A stretch of DNA of 58,063 nucleotides from an uncultured Saprospiraceae bacterium (GTDB lineage Bacteria > Bacteroidota > Bacteroidia > Chitinophagales > Saprospiraceae). A model generated the notes under the pieces. The model saw nothing but the letters and a program-made list of their open reading frames with translations. It had not been told where the DNA came from and did not search any database. The position numbers and the translations under genes are program-made. This document shows positions 1-10,070 of this stretch, piece by piece; within the stretch, counting starts at the first letter, position 1; each line of letters starts with the position of its first letter. Where the stretch lies: contig CALLXF010000072.1 of assembly GCA_938015805.1 (NCBI GenBank), forward strand, positions 1 through 58,063, read 5' to 3'.

Positions 1-413
1 ACAACAGCTTCTGTTACTTCTTGTCCTAAGAAATCTTCTGCAGTCTTTTTCATCTTCTGTAAGACCATAGCAGAAATCTCTTGAGGTGTGTACATTCTAT
101 CGTCGATAGCGACTCTTACCGTATTGTTATCTCCTTTGACAACCTTGTAAGTAGACCTCTTAGCTTCTGTACCTACTTCATCATATCTCTGTCCCATGAA
201 TCTCTTAATAGAAGAGATGGTCTTTTCTGGATTGGTTATCGCTTGCCTCTTAGCAGGATCACCTACTTTTCTTTCACCATTATCCATAAATGCCACGACA
301 GAAGGAGTAGTTCTACGTCCCTCTTCGTTAGGAATTACCACTGGCTCATTTCCTTCCATCACTGCCACACAAGAGTTAGTTGTTCCGAGGTCTATTCCAA
401 TAATTTTACCCAT
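1..413 (-). CDS. dnaK: Molecular chaperone DnaK (Hsp70), 5' part only
   Basis: ATP-dependent Hsp70 chaperone of the cytoplasm. Only the first ~137 codons are in the window; the gene runs off the left edge. The translation begins [20 protein letters not shown], the invariant phosphate-1 loop of the Hsp70 ATPase domain. It continues with the [10 protein letters not shown] and [11 protein letters not shown] segments typical of bacterial DnaK. The start is the ATG read from 413. The reading is open to base 1 with no frameshift. The next gene upstream on the same strand ends at 578, leaving a 164-bp gap that should hold the promoter; I could not pick a convincing one. Confidence 0.97.
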   Translation of the reverse strand, partial: MGKIIGIDLGTTNSCVAVMEGNEPVVIPNEEGRRTTPSVVAFMDNGERKVGDPAKRQAITNPEKTISSIKRFMGQRYDEVGTEAKRSTYKVVKGDNNTVRVAIDDRMYTPQEISAMVLQKMKKTAEDFLGQEVTEAV

Positions 414-577
414 ATTAATATTCTTTGTTGTTATTTTAAATTTTGAATACGTTCTGTTAAGATCAATAGATGTGCCATTGCCAAAAACTGACTAATTGTA
501 AGGTAATACCTGTCAAGGCTTACATAATAGCAAGTATAACCTTTAAACAATTATGACAAAAAGGCAGAATACGTATT

Positions 578-1588
578 TTATTGGAAATTAAGATCTTTAG
601 TTAATTGACCGAGACGCAAAGAGTCAAGGGTCTCTGCAGTTACACCTATAGAATTTTTAACAAGACTATTTCTTGAAGAAAAAATACCTACGCCTTCTGA
701 TAAATTGGTATAAGTAGGAACGTCTTGAGATGAGGTAATTCCTAAATTTGCTTGACCAATAGAAATAAATTCAACTACTTCTTGTCCTCCAGAAACAAGT
801 ACTAGATCGATATTACTAAAAGACCTTACGGCCAATGGGTTTACTTCAATACCAGCAGCCATAGTACTAAAAAATCTTTGTCCATCTACAGGTATACTCC
901 ATGTACGATTTCCAGTTGATTCTCTGAGGTTACTGGCAAGCTTCCATCTCACTCGTTTAGATTCAAAGGGAGCATTATCGATAGATTCTTGGTATTTAAG
1001 ATCGAGATAAAGGTCAAATATCCCAGCAATATTTTCATCTTCTATACTATTGACATATCTCCATTCAAAAAAGGTTTCAAAACCTCTTCTAAAAGATAAA
1101 TCAAAGGCATCGCCAGGTCTACTGATAATTGGATTTTGAATGGTAACTGTACTTGCAGTTACCTGTGATAACCCATCACCTCTATTTAATCTAAGTTCGT
1201 ATTGCTTCCCTTCTTCAATGTTAAATTCATCCTTGGTCAATTTATACAAATAATTAGGAGCTATAGAAAATATTCCTTGATCACGTACATAACCTTCTAA
1301 ATTTCCATCTACTCTAGATAGCATGTATTCTATATCTGTTTCTAAATCAACTATCCGAGCATCTAAATCTTGATAGTAAAGCGAGTCAGGGATTTGAGCA
1401 ATTTCTAAAGCAGACTGGTCATCCGAGATAAATCCTCTTTCTATTCTAAGGTAGGTTGCTGTATCTGATGGATTTAATAAACCATAAACTACAGGAATAT
1501 CCTTAGTATCCTCTGTAATATCAAAATCATTACTGCAGGAGTAAATAGAGAAAATAAAAACAGTAAATAGTAAGCCAATGTACTTCAT
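578..1588 (-). CDS. Putative lipoprotein, DUF4249-like
   Basis: Predicted lipoprotein of 336 residues. The N-terminus is a short hydrophobic signal peptide ending in the lipobox-like SIYSC, so Cys18 would be lipidated. The body has the beta-rich look of DUF4249-type cell-envelope proteins of Bacteroidota (PVVYGLLNPSDTATYLRIER near residue 35, and GIFSSR near the C-terminus), but the family call is by eye. Its function is unknown; such proteins often accompany TonB-dependent receptors, and none is present here. It is divergent from panB with a 71-bp gap. It reads toward dnaK, but the 164-bp gap makes a shared operon uncertain. Confidence 0.75.
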   Translation of the reverse strand: MKYIGLLFTVFIFSIYSCSNDFDITEDTKDIPVVYGLLNPSDTATYLRIERGFISDDQSALEIAQIPDSLYYQDLDARIVDLETDIEYMLSRVDGNLEGYVRDQGIFSIAPNYLYKLTKDEFNIEEGKQYELRLNRGDGLSQVTASTVTIQNPIISRPGDAFDLSFRRGFETFFEWRYVNSIEDENIAGIFDLYLDLKYQESIDNAPFESKRVRWKLASNLRESTGNRTWSIPVDGQRFFSTMAAGIEVNPLAVRSFSNIDLVLVSGGQEVVEFISIGQANLGITSSQDVPTYTNLSEGVGIFSSRNSLVKNSIGVTAETLDSLRLGQLTKDLNFQ

Positions 1589-1659
1589 GCTGCAAAAATA
1601 ATTCTTTTAGCATATAAAAGAGATAAATTCATAAATTGTGCAATCAAAATTAAAGGATA

Positions 1660-2481
1660 ATGTCCGCAGCAAAAAACAAAGTAGTTAAAAGAGTTACAAC
1701 TCAGGTTCTCCAGGATATGAAAAATAATGGAGAAAAAATTTCTATGCTTACTTCTTATGATTTTAGCATGGCTAGAATTATAGATGCTGCGGGAATAGAT
1801 GTCATCCTTGTAGGTGACTCAGCTTCTAACGTTATGGCAGGTCATGAAACAACAGTACCTATTACGCTTGACCAAATGATCTATCATGCCTCTAGTGTAA
1901 TCAGAGGCGTGAGCAGAGCATTAGTGGTAGTAGACTTGCCATTTGGTACATATCAAGGCAACTCTAAAAAAGCCCTCAAGTCCGCTATAAAAATAATGAA
2001 AGAGTCTGGTGCACATGCGGTAAAACTAGAAGGAGGAAAAGAAATCATTGAATCTATTGAGAGAATATTATCTGCTGGGATTCCTGTAATGGGACATCTC
2101 GGTCTGACACCTCAGTCTATTTATAAATTTGGAACTTATGTTGTGAGAGCCAAGGAGGAAGAAGAAGCCAAAAAATTAAAAGCAGATGCTAAGCTTTTAG
2201 AAAAAGTGGGCTGTTTTGGAGTGGTTATGGAAAAGATTCCTGCAAAGTTAGCAACGGCGGTAACAAAAAGTCTGACCATTCCTACTATAGGTATAGGTGC
2301 AGGAGTAAACTGTGATGGTCAAGTATTAGTTACCCATGATATGATGGGTATTACCAAAGAATTTAAACCTAGGTTTTTAAGAAGATATCTAGAACTAGCT
2401 GTGGAAATGGAAAATGCTACCAAAGCGTATATACAAGATGTAAAAGATGGTAAGTTTCCTAATAAGAAGGAGCAGTATTAG
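1660..2481 (+). CDS. panB: 3-methyl-2-oxobutanoate hydroxymethyltransferase
   Basis: First committed step of pantothenate (vitamin B5/CoA) synthesis: transfers a hydroxymethyl group from 5,10-methylene-tetrahydrofolate to 2-oxoisovalerate, giving ketopantoate, in the cytoplasm. At 273 residues it matches the family length. Diagnostic stretches are [40 protein letters not shown] (metal-binding Asp and the substrate pocket), [15 protein letters not shown] and [15 protein letters not shown] with HDMMG. The start ATG fits the family N-terminus. It is divergent from the lipoprotein on its left and 110 bp upstream of mltG. No other pantothenate gene is adjacent. Confidence 0.96.
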   Translation: MSAAKNKVVKRVTTQVLQDMKNNGEKISMLTSYDFSMARIIDAAGIDVILVGDSASNVMAGHETTVPITLDQMIYHASSVIRGVSRALVVVDLPFGTYQGNSKKALKSAIKIMKESGAHAVKLEGGKEIIESIERILSAGIPVMGHLGLTPQSIYKFGTYVVRAKEEEEAKKLKADAKLLEKVGCFGVVMEKIPAKLATAVTKSLTIPTIGIGAGVNCDGQVLVTHDMMGITKEFKPRFLRRYLELAVEMENATKAYIQDVKDGKFPNKKEQY

Positions 2482-2591
2482 TTGAAAGAAGTAGAAAGTT
2501 AGAAGTAACACGAGTAACTGATTGCTAAAAAATCTACGAGTAAATTTACGCACGCTTACACTTCAGAAGAATAAATAAATCATCCAGAGAA

Positions 2592-3614
2592 ATGAAGAAA
2601 TGGCTTTATGCAATATTGATAATTTTTATTGTTGCTGGTGTTTTGGCTTTTATAGGATATCAAAAAGTGTTTAATCCTGTTGTAGAAAAAGATACCACTT
2701 TACTTATTCCCTCTCAGTCCTCCTACAGTGATGTAATAGATCTGTTGACTAAATCTAAAATCCTGAATGATATCAATTCATTTAAACAGGTTAGTGGGTG
2801 GATGAATTACGGTAAAGATGACAATATACCAAGTGGTAGATATGATATCAAACAAGGATGGAATAATAAACAACTTATCTCAAAATTGAGATCAGGAGAT
2901 CAGGATCCAATAAAAGTTACCATTAATAATGTAAGAGAAATACAAAATCTCAGTGCAAAGTTTGCCAGTTATCTAGAGGTGGACTCTTCTACCCTTTTAC
3001 GAACCATTATAAGCGATAGTGTCTTAAAAAAATATGATGCAGATATAGGGAATATCATGACTTTATTTATCCCTAACACTTACGAATTTTGGTGGGATAG
3101 CAGTCCAAAGGAAATAGTGGATAGGATGTCAAAGGAATATGATCGTTTCTGGTCTAAAGACGGACGTAAAGAAAAAGCGGCTGACATCGGTTTAACCCAG
3201 AGAGAAGTTTATATCCTAGCCAGTATCGTTGAAAAAGAAACTCAGCTTAATTCGGAAAAACAAAGAATAGCCGGAGTTTATCTTAATAGATTAGAAAGAG
3301 GTATTTTATTACAGGCCGACCCTACTGTGGTTTTTGCGACTAGACTATTTGATCTACGTCGCGTACTTAATAAGCATCTAAAAACAGATAGTCCTTATAA
3401 CACTTATAAATACGCAGGGTTACCACCTGGACCTATTTACATGCCCGGAATAAAATCCATCGATGCTGTATTAAATGCAGAAGATCATAACTATCTTTAT
3501 TTCTGTGCAAAGCCAGATAATTCTGGAGCACATGCTTTTGCTACTAACCTGATCGGCCACAACAAGAATGCACAGCGTTACTGGAACTGGTTACGTAAAA
3601 ATAGGATTAGGTAG
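2592..3614 (+). CDS. mltG: Endolytic murein transglycosylase MltG
   Basis: Membrane-anchored lytic transglycosylase thought to cut nascent glycan strands and terminate peptidoglycan elongation. The protein has 340 residues. An N-terminal membrane helix (about residues 4-22) is followed by a LysM-like stretch and the YceG domain. The catalytic segment ILASIVEKETQ, with the conserved Glu near residue 213, is intact. It is followed by LQADPTVVFA and the SPYNTYKYAGLPPGPIYMPG segment characteristic of MltG. The C-terminus HAFATNLIGHNKN is also typical. It converges on the lipoprotein gene ending at 3666. Confidence 0.96.
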   Translation: MKKWLYAILIIFIVAGVLAFIGYQKVFNPVVEKDTTLLIPSQSSYSDVIDLLTKSKILNDINSFKQVSGWMNYGKDDNIPSGRYDIKQGWNNKQLISKLRSGDQDPIKVTINNVREIQNLSAKFASYLEVDSSTLLRTIISDSVLKKYDADIGNIMTLFIPNTYEFWWDSSPKEIVDRMSKEYDRFWSKDGRKEKAADIGLTQREVYILASIVEKETQLNSEKQRIAGVYLNRLERGILLQADPTVVFATRLFDLRRVLNKHLKTDSPYNTYKYAGLPPGPIYMPGIKSIDAVLNAEDHNYLYFCAKPDNSGAHAFATNLIGHNKNAQRYWNWLRKNRIR

Positions 3615-3665
3615 ATAGAGCTTTATCTATTCTTAATCGGTATGATCTAAAAACCTACTTTTTGC

Positions 3666-4184
3666 TTACTTTATATTACTTGGGATTTTTTCTAGTTGCT
3701 TAAGCTTCATTTGGACACCATTAGTTTTATAATCACGCTGTCCTACTAAGATCATGATCTCACTTCCAAATTTAGTCTCATAGTGTAAAGGCATTTTTGT
3801 AGGATCATCATCTACCATCAGTAGTCTCATGTTTTTATAACTATGATGGAAAGTACCGGTACCTTCTTCTTTCTCATAATAACCATAATTATATGTCCCA
3901 TTATCTTTAAAATGGATCCATCTACCCTGATGCTCTCCTTTCTCTGACATTTTTTGTTTCTCAAAGATAAACTCATACCCCCATGGGAAAGCTAGTAATA
4001 CGGAAGCCGGTTTAGGTTCTTCTTGTTTTCTAAAATCTATGGTAGCGATAGCCTGATCTCTAAGTTCTTTGACTTCTATAGGAACATTTACGGGTTCTTT
4101 TTTCTTATTTATAGAATCTCCACCACAAGAAGCAAGAGTTATTAAAACAAAAAATAAGGATAAGTTTACTAAATAAGATTTCAT
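3666..4184 (-). CDS. Putative lipoprotein, lipocalin-like hypothetical
   Basis: Predicted lipoprotein of 172 residues. The signal peptide ends in LITLASC, so lipidation at Cys20 is expected. I do not recognise the family. After a charged linker the sequence is a run of short beta strands (GRWIHFKDNGTYNYGYYEKE, then GTGTFHHSYKNMRLLMVDDD), reminiscent of lipocalin-like or NlpE-like small barrels that report on a bound ligand. That resemblance is weak. It is divergent from tilS with a 50-bp gap, and a -7-type box (TACTTTTG on the minus strand) lies at 4226-4233. Confidence 0.7.
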   Translation of the reverse strand: MKSYLVNLSLFFVLITLASCGGDSINKKKEPVNVPIEVKELRDQAIATIDFRKQEEPKPASVLLAFPWGYEFIFEKQKMSEKGEHQGRWIHFKDNGTYNYGYYEKEEGTGTFHHSYKNMRLLMVDDDPTKMPLHYETKFGSEIMILVGQRDYKTNGVQMKLKQLEKIPSNIK

Positions 4185-4225
4185 AAAGTAGTTTTAAGGC
4201 GATTAAAGACTTAAAGTCAATAGTG

Positions 4226-4233
4226 CAAAAGTA
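4226..4233 (-). promoter_or_regulatory. Candidate -7 box (TAnnTTTG type)
   Basis: Reads TACTTTTG on the minus strand, matching the Bacteroidota -7 consensus TAnnTTTG, 42 bp before the start codon of the lipoprotein at 3666-4184. No good -33 TTTG was found at the expected 19-21 bp. It sits immediately before the tilS start codon on the other strand. Confidence 0.4.
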
Positions 4234-4234
4234 A

Positions 4235-5539
4235 ATGCTTTCGGATTTATTACCATATATCGATGGATTAAATATCAATAAAGAATCTGACAATGTGCTC
4301 ATCGCTGTCAGTGGAGGAGCTGATTCCATGGTTTTACTCGACTGTTTTAGAAGATCTGATTTTAAAATAGGTGTTGCTCATGTAAATTATCACCTTAGAA
4401 GTAATGACTCTGATCTGGATCAGAAACTGGTAAGTGATTACTGTAAACTTTATCAGATTCCATTTTTTGATCATCAAGTAAATCGAGAGGTATGGCATAG
4501 TGGAAATCTACAGTCTATAGCTAGAAATATAAGATATCGTTTTTTCGAGAAAATCTGTCTTTTGCATCATTATACGCTAATTGCCACAGCTCATCATGCA
4601 CAAGACTCGATCGAAACGGTAATTTTAAATTTTATCAAAGGAACGGGTATCGGTGGTCTTACTGGTATACCCGTGGAGAATAAGAATATCATCCGTCCTT
4701 TTTTAAAAATTAGTAAAGAGGAAGTTTTGGCTTACGCCAATGATTTTAGAGTTGTTTATAGAGAAGATCAGAGCAATACAAGTATTAAATATGCTCGTAA
4801 TCGAATTAGGCATCAAGTTATTCCAGAACTTAAGGAGATTGCTCCGCAGTTAGAAAAAACTGTTCTTAAAACAACACATAATCTAACGGATACGCATACC
4901 CTTCTAAAATACTTTTTAGAACAATGGAAAGATAAGTACGTCGAAGAAAATGAACATTCGATAAAAATTCCCAATATCAGAATAGCCGAACTAAAAGGAA
5001 AAATGACGCTATTACATACGATCTTAAGCCCTTATGGATTTAACAGAGATCAGATTTTAGAGATCATAGCCACTTTAGGAATCTCGGGAAAATATTTTAG
5101 TAGCTCTAGATCTAAGCTCCATATCGAAAGAGATCATATATACTTAGAGAAAGATATTCATTGGCAAAAGCCGGAATCGTCTTATTCTATCACTTATCAA
5201 TTAGTCGACAAAGTTGCTTTAGAAAATGACCCATTTGTGGAATTTATTAATGGTGATAAGTTAAACATAAATACTGATTTTACATTCGCCGAAAGGCAAA
5301 TAAAAAATGGGGATCGCATGCAACCTCTAGGTATGAATGGAAAATCAAAGTTGATAAGCGATATCATCACTGATAAAAAACTAACCACGCGTCAGAAAAA
5401 TGAACTTAGAATTTTACATGATGGTAATACGCCCATATGGCTCATCGGGATAAGGCTAGATCACCGGTTTAGAGTAACTCCACAAACGCAAAAAATATAT
5501 AAGATCACTGCCTCAACTAATTCTCTTTCTGACTGTTAA
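4235..5539 (+). CDS. tilS: tRNA(Ile)-lysidine synthase
   Basis: Attaches lysine to C34 of the CAU-anticodon tRNA-Ile using ATP, changing its codon specificity from AUG to AUA; an essential cytoplasmic enzyme. The 434 residues include the PP-loop SGGADSM at about 26-32, HVNYHLR, the ATAHHAQDSIETVILNFIKG segment and RNRIRHQVIPEL, all typical of the N-terminal ATPase domain. The C-terminal region with GDRMQPLGMNGKSKLISD and WLIGIRLDHRFRVT is the TilS C-terminal domain. The next gene starts 9 bp downstream, so they are probably co-transcribed. Confidence 0.96.
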   Translation: MLSDLLPYIDGLNINKESDNVLIAVSGGADSMVLLDCFRRSDFKIGVAHVNYHLRSNDSDLDQKLVSDYCKLYQIPFFDHQVNREVWHSGNLQSIARNIRYRFFEKICLLHHYTLIATAHHAQDSIETVILNFIKGTGIGGLTGIPVENKNIIRPFLKISKEEVLAYANDFRVVYREDQSNTSIKYARNRIRHQVIPELKEIAPQLEKTVLKTTHNLTDTHTLLKYFLEQWKDKYVEENEHSIKIPNIRIAELKGKMTLLHTILSPYGFNRDQILEIIATLGISGKYFSSSRSKLHIERDHIYLEKDIHWQKPESSYSITYQLVDKVALENDPFVEFINGDKLNINTDFTFAERQIKNGDRMQPLGMNGKSKLISDIITDKKLTTRQKNELRILHDGNTPIWLIGIRLDHRFRVTPQTQKIYKITASTNSLSDC

Positions 5540-5548
5540 AATGAAATT

Positions 5549-6142
5549 ATGGCTGATCGCAGAAAATATATTTTACACCCTCAATACATTGTACTCACAT
5601 TAGTACTAGCGGGGATTACTTCTTTATTTCTAGGACTATCTGGAAGTTACATTTACAATCGTGTCCAAACCGGGGCACCACCGATCGAACTTCCTTCTAT
5701 GTTCTTTTACAATACCCTTATCCTCATTGCGAGTAGTGTCACATTAATCCTGTGTATGCGTAAATATGAGGAAGATCATACGGAAGGATATAAGTTATAT
5801 TTGTTTATAACATTGCTGCTCACTCTGGCTTTTCTGATCTGCCAGATAGTGGCCTGGCAACAACTACAGAATAGTGATATATTTATTAATTATTCTAACA
5901 TGGCCTCCTACATCTATCTGATATCTGCGGTTCATTTTTTACATGTGGTTGCGGGAATTCCTTTCTTAATACTTTTTCTTTACAAGGCTGTCAAAAATAT
6001 GAAATCTCCGGTGAGTGTCTTAGTATATTTCTCAGATCCGGACAAAAAGAGAGGTCTCACTTTACTTACTTGGTATTGGCATTTTTTAGATGGGTTATGG
6101 ATCTATTTAGTGATATTCTTCCTTATTAATTACTTCATTTAG
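5549..6142 (+). CDS. Cytochrome c oxidase subunit III-like protein
   Basis: Integral membrane protein of 197 residues with five predicted membrane segments, resembling the short bacterial form of haem-copper oxidase subunit III. Supporting stretches are the YNTLILIASS helix, AVHFLHVVAGIPFLILFLYK (the conserved His-rich helix) and LLTWYWHFLDGLWIYLVIFF, the subunit III C-terminal signature. Subunit III stabilises the oxidase rather than carrying redox centres. No other oxidase subunits are in the window; here it follows tilS by only 9 bp. A separate coxC/ctaE in the main oxidase cluster elsewhere is likely. Confidence 0.85.
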   Translation: MADRRKYILHPQYIVLTLVLAGITSLFLGLSGSYIYNRVQTGAPPIELPSMFFYNTLILIASSVTLILCMRKYEEDHTEGYKLYLFITLLLTLAFLICQIVAWQQLQNSDIFINYSNMASYIYLISAVHFLHVVAGIPFLILFLYKAVKNMKSPVSVLVYFSDPDKKRGLTLLTWYWHFLDGLWIYLVIFFLINYFI

Positions 6143-6190
6143 TAGATTATAAAAAGTCGGTCAGGTATAGTACTCCTTTATAAGTTTTAA

Positions 6191-6198
6191 TATCTTTG
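6191..6198 (+). promoter_or_regulatory. Candidate -7 box upstream of purL
   Basis: TATCTTTG matches the Bacteroidota -7 consensus TAnnTTTG and lies 34 bp before the purL ATG. A matching -33 TTTG at 19-21 bp was not seen, so the promoter is only partly supported. Confidence 0.45.
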
Positions 6199-6232
6199 AT
6201 CTTTATTTTACATATATAATAAATAACTATAC

Positions 6233-8467
6233 ATGTCAGAGATCGCTGCAGCAGTGAGTCTAGAAATCGCTCAGAAACTAGGACTAAATGAGGAGGAATT
6301 TGAAAAAATAAAAGTGATCCTAGGTAGAGATCCTAATTTTACGGAGCTCAGTATATTCTCTGTAATGTGGTCAGAACACTGTTCCTATAAAAACTCTATC
6401 AAATATTTAAAGACGCTACCTAGAGATGGTGAAAAATTACTAGTCGGAGCTGGAGAAGAAAACGCAGGTCTGGTAGATATCGGAGATGGTCTAGCATGTG
6501 CTTTCAAAATAGAGTCCCATAATCATCCAAGTGCACTGGAGCCTTACCAAGGAGCGGCTACAGGAGTAGGAGGAATCCATAGAGATATATTTACCATGGG
6601 TGCACGTCCTATCGCTGCTATGAATTCATTGCGTTTTGGAGAAATAGATCGTAAGCATACTAAGCATTTAGTAAAAGGTGTAGTAAGCGGTATCGGTGAT
6701 TATGGAAATTGTCTCGGGGTACCGACTGTCGGAGGAGAAGTATATTTTGATGAATGCTATAACCAAAACATATTAGTCAATGCCTTTTCTGCAGGAATTG
6801 TAAAAGTGGGTGAAACAGCGTCGGCCGTTGCAGATGGCCCTGGCAATCCTGTTTTTATAGTAGGATCTGCCACAGGTAAAGACGGTATACACGGAGCAAC
6901 ATTTGCTTCTGCTGATCTCACGGAAGATTCTGCAGATGACCTACCCGCTGTACAGGTCGGAGATCCATTTCAAGAAAAATTATTATTAGAAGCTACATTA
7001 GAAGCAATAAAAACAGATGCCGTAATCGGTATCCAAGATATGGGTGCGGCAGGTATTACTTGTTCTACCTCCGAGATGAGTGCAAAGTCAGGAACAGGAA
7101 TGACAATAGACCTTGATAAGGTTCCCACACGTCAGGCAGATATGAAAGCTTTTGAGATACTACTTTCAGAAAGTCAAGAAAGAATGCTCATCGTATGTCA
7201 AAAGGGAAAAGAACATGTAATCCAGAAAGTATTTGATAAATGGGATTTAGAGTGCGAGCAAATCGGAGAAGTTACAGATACAGGGCGTCTAGAATTTTAT
7301 AAAGGAGGAGAAAAAATAGCGGATGTCCCTGCCCACGATCTCGTACTAGGAGGTGGTGCTCCTGTTTACGATAGAGAATATACTCGTCCTACCTATATGG
7401 ATGAGATTGCAAAATTTAGTATAAATGATATTTCATTACCGACTAACTGGAAAGCAATAGCAGAGACAGTATTTAGTTCGCCTAACTTAGTATCTAAAAA
7501 ATGGATCTATGAACAGTACGACTCTATGGTGCGTACAAATTCTATGCACACAAATCAGCCCAGTGATGCCTGTGTGATCAGAGTTAAGGGAACAGAGAAA
7601 GCACTAGCTATGACTACTGACTGTAACTCCAGTTACGTTTATGCTGATCCATATAAAGGAGGAATGATAGCGGTTAGTGAAGCTGCACGTAATATCGTAT
7701 GTAGTGGTGGTGAGCCAGTGGCGATTACTAATTGTTTAAATTTTGGGAATCCATATAATCCAGAAGTGTATTATCAGTTTGTAAATGCATTAAAAGGGAT
7801 GGGTGATGCTTGTCGCAAGTTCTCTACTCCAGTTACAGGCGGAAATGTAAGTTTTTATAATCAGTCCGTAGTAGATGGTAAAACAGAACCAGTATTCCCT
7901 ACTCCTACGATAGGAATGCTAGGTTTACTTTCCAGCCATGATCAGAAAATGTCTCTTAATTTTAAAAATACTGGAGACTTAATATTTATGATCGGTAAGC
8001 AGCAAGATGATATCAATCAGTCCGAATATCTTAAGAGAGTCCACAAGGTAAGAATGTCTCCTGCTCCTCACTTTGATTTAGAGGAAGAGTATGCTTTACA
8101 TCAGGTGATTAAAAAAATCATTAAAGATCGCATAGTCGTATCTGTACATGATGTATCAGAAGGAGGTGTATTCCAAAGTCTAGTAGAATCCGCTATGCCT
8201 TCTGACAAGGGCTTTACGATTACAAGTCCTATTGGATTTAGAAAAGACGCATTTTTATTCGGCGAAAGCCAAAGTAGAGTCATCGTTACTTTACCTAAGG
8301 AAAAGCGAACAGATCTTGAGGATTTGATAAATAGTTTAAATGGAACAATCACTGTATTAGGAGAAGTGACAGATGGAAATATTTCTATCGACGGAGAGGA
8401 TTTTGGGGCAATCGATACATGGAAAAATACGTTTAATCACACATTAGGTACAACTTTAGAAAATTAA
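6233..8467 (+). CDS. purL: Phosphoribosylformylglycinamidine synthase subunit PurL (short form)
   Basis: Fourth step of purine synthesis: converts FGAR to FGAM with ATP, using ammonia delivered from glutamine by the PurQ/PurS partners. The 744-residue length is that of the small PurL, which needs separate PurS and PurQ; neither is here. Family signatures include [13 protein letters not shown] near residue 43, the ATP/metal segment [46 protein letters not shown], and in the second half [13 protein letters not shown] and [13 protein letters not shown]. The next gene starts 12 bp downstream. The small form argues against a typical flavobacterium. Confidence 0.97.
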   Translation: MSEIAAAVSLEIAQKLGLNEEEFEKIKVILGRDPNFTELSIFSVMWSEHCSYKNSIKYLKTLPRDGEKLLVGAGEENAGLVDIGDGLACAFKIESHNHPSALEPYQGAATGVGGIHRDIFTMGARPIAAMNSLRFGEIDRKHTKHLVKGVVSGIGDYGNCLGVPTVGGEVYFDECYNQNILVNAFSAGIVKVGETASAVADGPGNPVFIVGSATGKDGIHGATFASADLTEDSADDLPAVQVGDPFQEKLLLEATLEAIKTDAVIGIQDMGAAGITCSTSEMSAKSGTGMTIDLDKVPTRQADMKAFEILLSESQERMLIVCQKGKEHVIQKVFDKWDLECEQIGEVTDTGRLEFYKGGEKIADVPAHDLVLGGGAPVYDREYTRPTYMDEIAKFSINDISLPTNWKAIAETVFSSPNLVSKKWIYEQYDSMVRTNSMHTNQPSDACVIRVKGTEKALAMTTDCNSSYVYADPYKGGMIAVSEAARNIVCSGGEPVAITNCLNFGNPYNPEVYYQFVNALKGMGDACRKFSTPVTGGNVSFYNQSVVDGKTEPVFPTPTIGMLGLLSSHDQKMSLNFKNTGDLIFMIGKQQDDINQSEYLKRVHKVRMSPAPHFDLEEEYALHQVIKKIIKDRIVVSVHDVSEGGVFQSLVESAMPSDKGFTITSPIGFRKDAFLFGESQSRVIVTLPKEKRTDLEDLINSLNGTITVLGEVTDGNISIDGEDFGAIDTWKNTFNHTLGTTLEN

Positions 8468-8479
8468 AATTTTATATAC

Positions 8480-9580
8480 ATGTTAAAACAATTCTTATTA
8501 CTAAGTCTACTAAGTTTGGCGATTTTTTCTTGCCAGACAGAGAGTGGTGTCTCTGGTACTCTTACAGGAGCAGAGAATATGACGATTTATTTTGACAAGA
8601 TGGGCAAGGATAATACCACCCAGTCGCTAGGTCAAACAATGGCTGATGCCTCGGGTAATTTTGCGATTCCGATGCCTGAAGGAGTGACGTCGGGTATGTA
8701 TCGCGTTAGAGTCGGTGCAAGATCTATCGAATTGATTCTGGATAAAAAACCAGGTGCTATAAAAGTAAGTGGGGATATAAATGAAATTACTGCTTTTAAA
8801 CATAGCGTTACTGGATCTGCTCCTACTACGGAGTATATAAATCAGATGCGTTTATTTAATACAAAGGAGTTGGATTTAAATGGAATGACCGAGTATATTA
8901 AAACTTCTGCGAGTCCATTAGTGGCAGCTAAGTTGACAGAAAAATTATTTAGAGGACGATCTGCTTATCTTGAACTTTATAAAGAAGTAAATGACAAACT
9001 GGTAAAAGCACATCCAGAGATGGATTATACTAAGCAATTTGGAGGGCAAGTATCTGCAATGGTTTCTTCCCAAAAAAGACAACAAGCAGGAAGTAAAGTA
9101 CAAATAGGACAAGTGGCTCCAGAAATAGACTTACCAAATCTCAATGGGAAAAACATGAAGCTGTCTGATCTAAAGGGCAAGGTCGTTTTATTAGATTTCT
9201 GGGCCTCATGGTGTGGTCCTTGTCGTAAGGCAAATCCACATGTTGTAGAGATGTATCATAAATATAAAGACGATGGTTTTACAGTATACAGTGTATCTCT
9301 GGACGGACTGGATAACAGAACAAAGGCAAGGTATAATGGAGACGAGGGGCAAATAAAAATGCAAATGGATCGTTCAAAAGAGCGATGGAAACAAGCGATA
9401 GAAAAAGACAAACTAGACTGGGACTTCCATGTTAGTGATCTAAAAAAATGGGAATCGATAGCAGCAGCAACTTATGGAGTCCGATCGATTCCTAAAACAT
9501 TTCTGATCGATAAAGATGGAAAGATCGCGGCTTTAAATCCAAGATATGATTTAGAGGCACAGATCAAGAAACTGATTTAA
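8480..9580 (+). CDS. TlpA-family thioredoxin-like lipoprotein (DUF4369-type N-terminus)
   Basis: Predicted envelope thiol-disulfide oxidoreductase of 366 residues. A lipobox (LAIFSC) puts the mature N-terminus at Cys18. Residues ~20-110 form a beta-rich DUF4369-like domain, followed by a helical linker. From ~residue 210 a TlpA/AhpC-type thioredoxin fold begins (APEIDLPNLNGKNMKLSDLK), with the active site FWASWCGPCRKA near residue 245. Both redox cysteines are present, as is the cis-proline loop SIPKTFLIDKDGKI. It may reduce apocytochromes or other envelope proteins; the substrate is unknown. It sits 12 bp after purL and is followed by a clear terminator. Confidence 0.88.
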   Translation: MLKQFLLLSLLSLAIFSCQTESGVSGTLTGAENMTIYFDKMGKDNTTQSLGQTMADASGNFAIPMPEGVTSGMYRVRVGARSIELILDKKPGAIKVSGDINEITAFKHSVTGSAPTTEYINQMRLFNTKELDLNGMTEYIKTSASPLVAAKLTEKLFRGRSAYLELYKEVNDKLVKAHPEMDYTKQFGGQVSAMVSSQKRQQAGSKVQIGQVAPEIDLPNLNGKNMKLSDLKGKVVLLDFWASWCGPCRKANPHVVEMYHKYKDDGFTVYSVSLDGLDNRTKARYNGDEGQIKMQMDRSKERWKQAIEKDKLDWDFHVSDLKKWESIAAATYGVRSIPKTFLIDKDGKIAALNPRYDLEAQIKKLI

Positions 9581-9605
9581 AAGAAATCTTAACCGATATA
9601 AAGAA

Positions 9606-9637
9606 GCCTTGGTAAAATATTACTAAGGCCTTTTTTT
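9606..9637 (+). terminator. Rho-independent terminator after the TlpA-like gene
   Basis: Inverted repeat GCCTTGGTA / TACTAAGGC (one G-T pair) with a 6-base loop, followed by a run of seven T. It ends the purL-tlpA transcript and marks the last clearly core position before the accessory region. Confidence 0.85.
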
Positions 9638-9639
9638 AT

Positions 9640-10070
9640 GGCTTAGACCAATGGATACTGGGGGCCAATTGCAAAGCATGTGCTCAAAACTCAAATGAAC
9701 AACACGCTTAATAATCCAAAGCACAAGGCCCAAATCTCATTGTATTATTTTGATTAGATAATTTAATAATCAATATTTATAATATCTATTTATTTGGGCT
9801 TTCGCCAATAAGATATAAGCGGCAAGTCCCTAAGTACAAATCCCAAATTACAATACAGCCTCAGGCTCGAGCATATAACATGAGCTATCACTACGAAAGG
9901 TGAGTTTTGATTATTAAGTCTAAAATTATAATGTTTATTATGGCTTTTACCAATGCTCTACGATCTAAAACGGACAAATCAATAAGCGAGTCTGATGTCA
10001 TATCAAATGATACAGCCAATTGCAATTATGGACAACTTCTTCAGTTTAAAAAATCCAAATAACACTTCGG
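9640..10070. other. Gene-poor interval with an inverted repeat
   Basis: About 430 bp without a convincing gene. It contains the perfect 8-bp inverted repeat GCCCAAAT (9728-9735) / ATTTGGGC (9792-9799) around an A+T-rich loop, directly followed by GGGCTTTCGCC and AAGCGGC. A 43-codon reading frame (9931-10062, plus strand, MFIMAFTNALRSK...) is present but has no recognisable similarity and may be chance or a gene remnant. The interval may contain a recombination boundary of the island. Confidence 0.4.

Noticed and set aside
414-577. Sigma-70-like TTGACA upstream of dnaK
   Set aside because: TTGACA occurs on the minus strand, but no TAnnTTTG or TATAAT lies at a sensible spacing, and Bacteroidota do not use the TTGACA consensus; not called.
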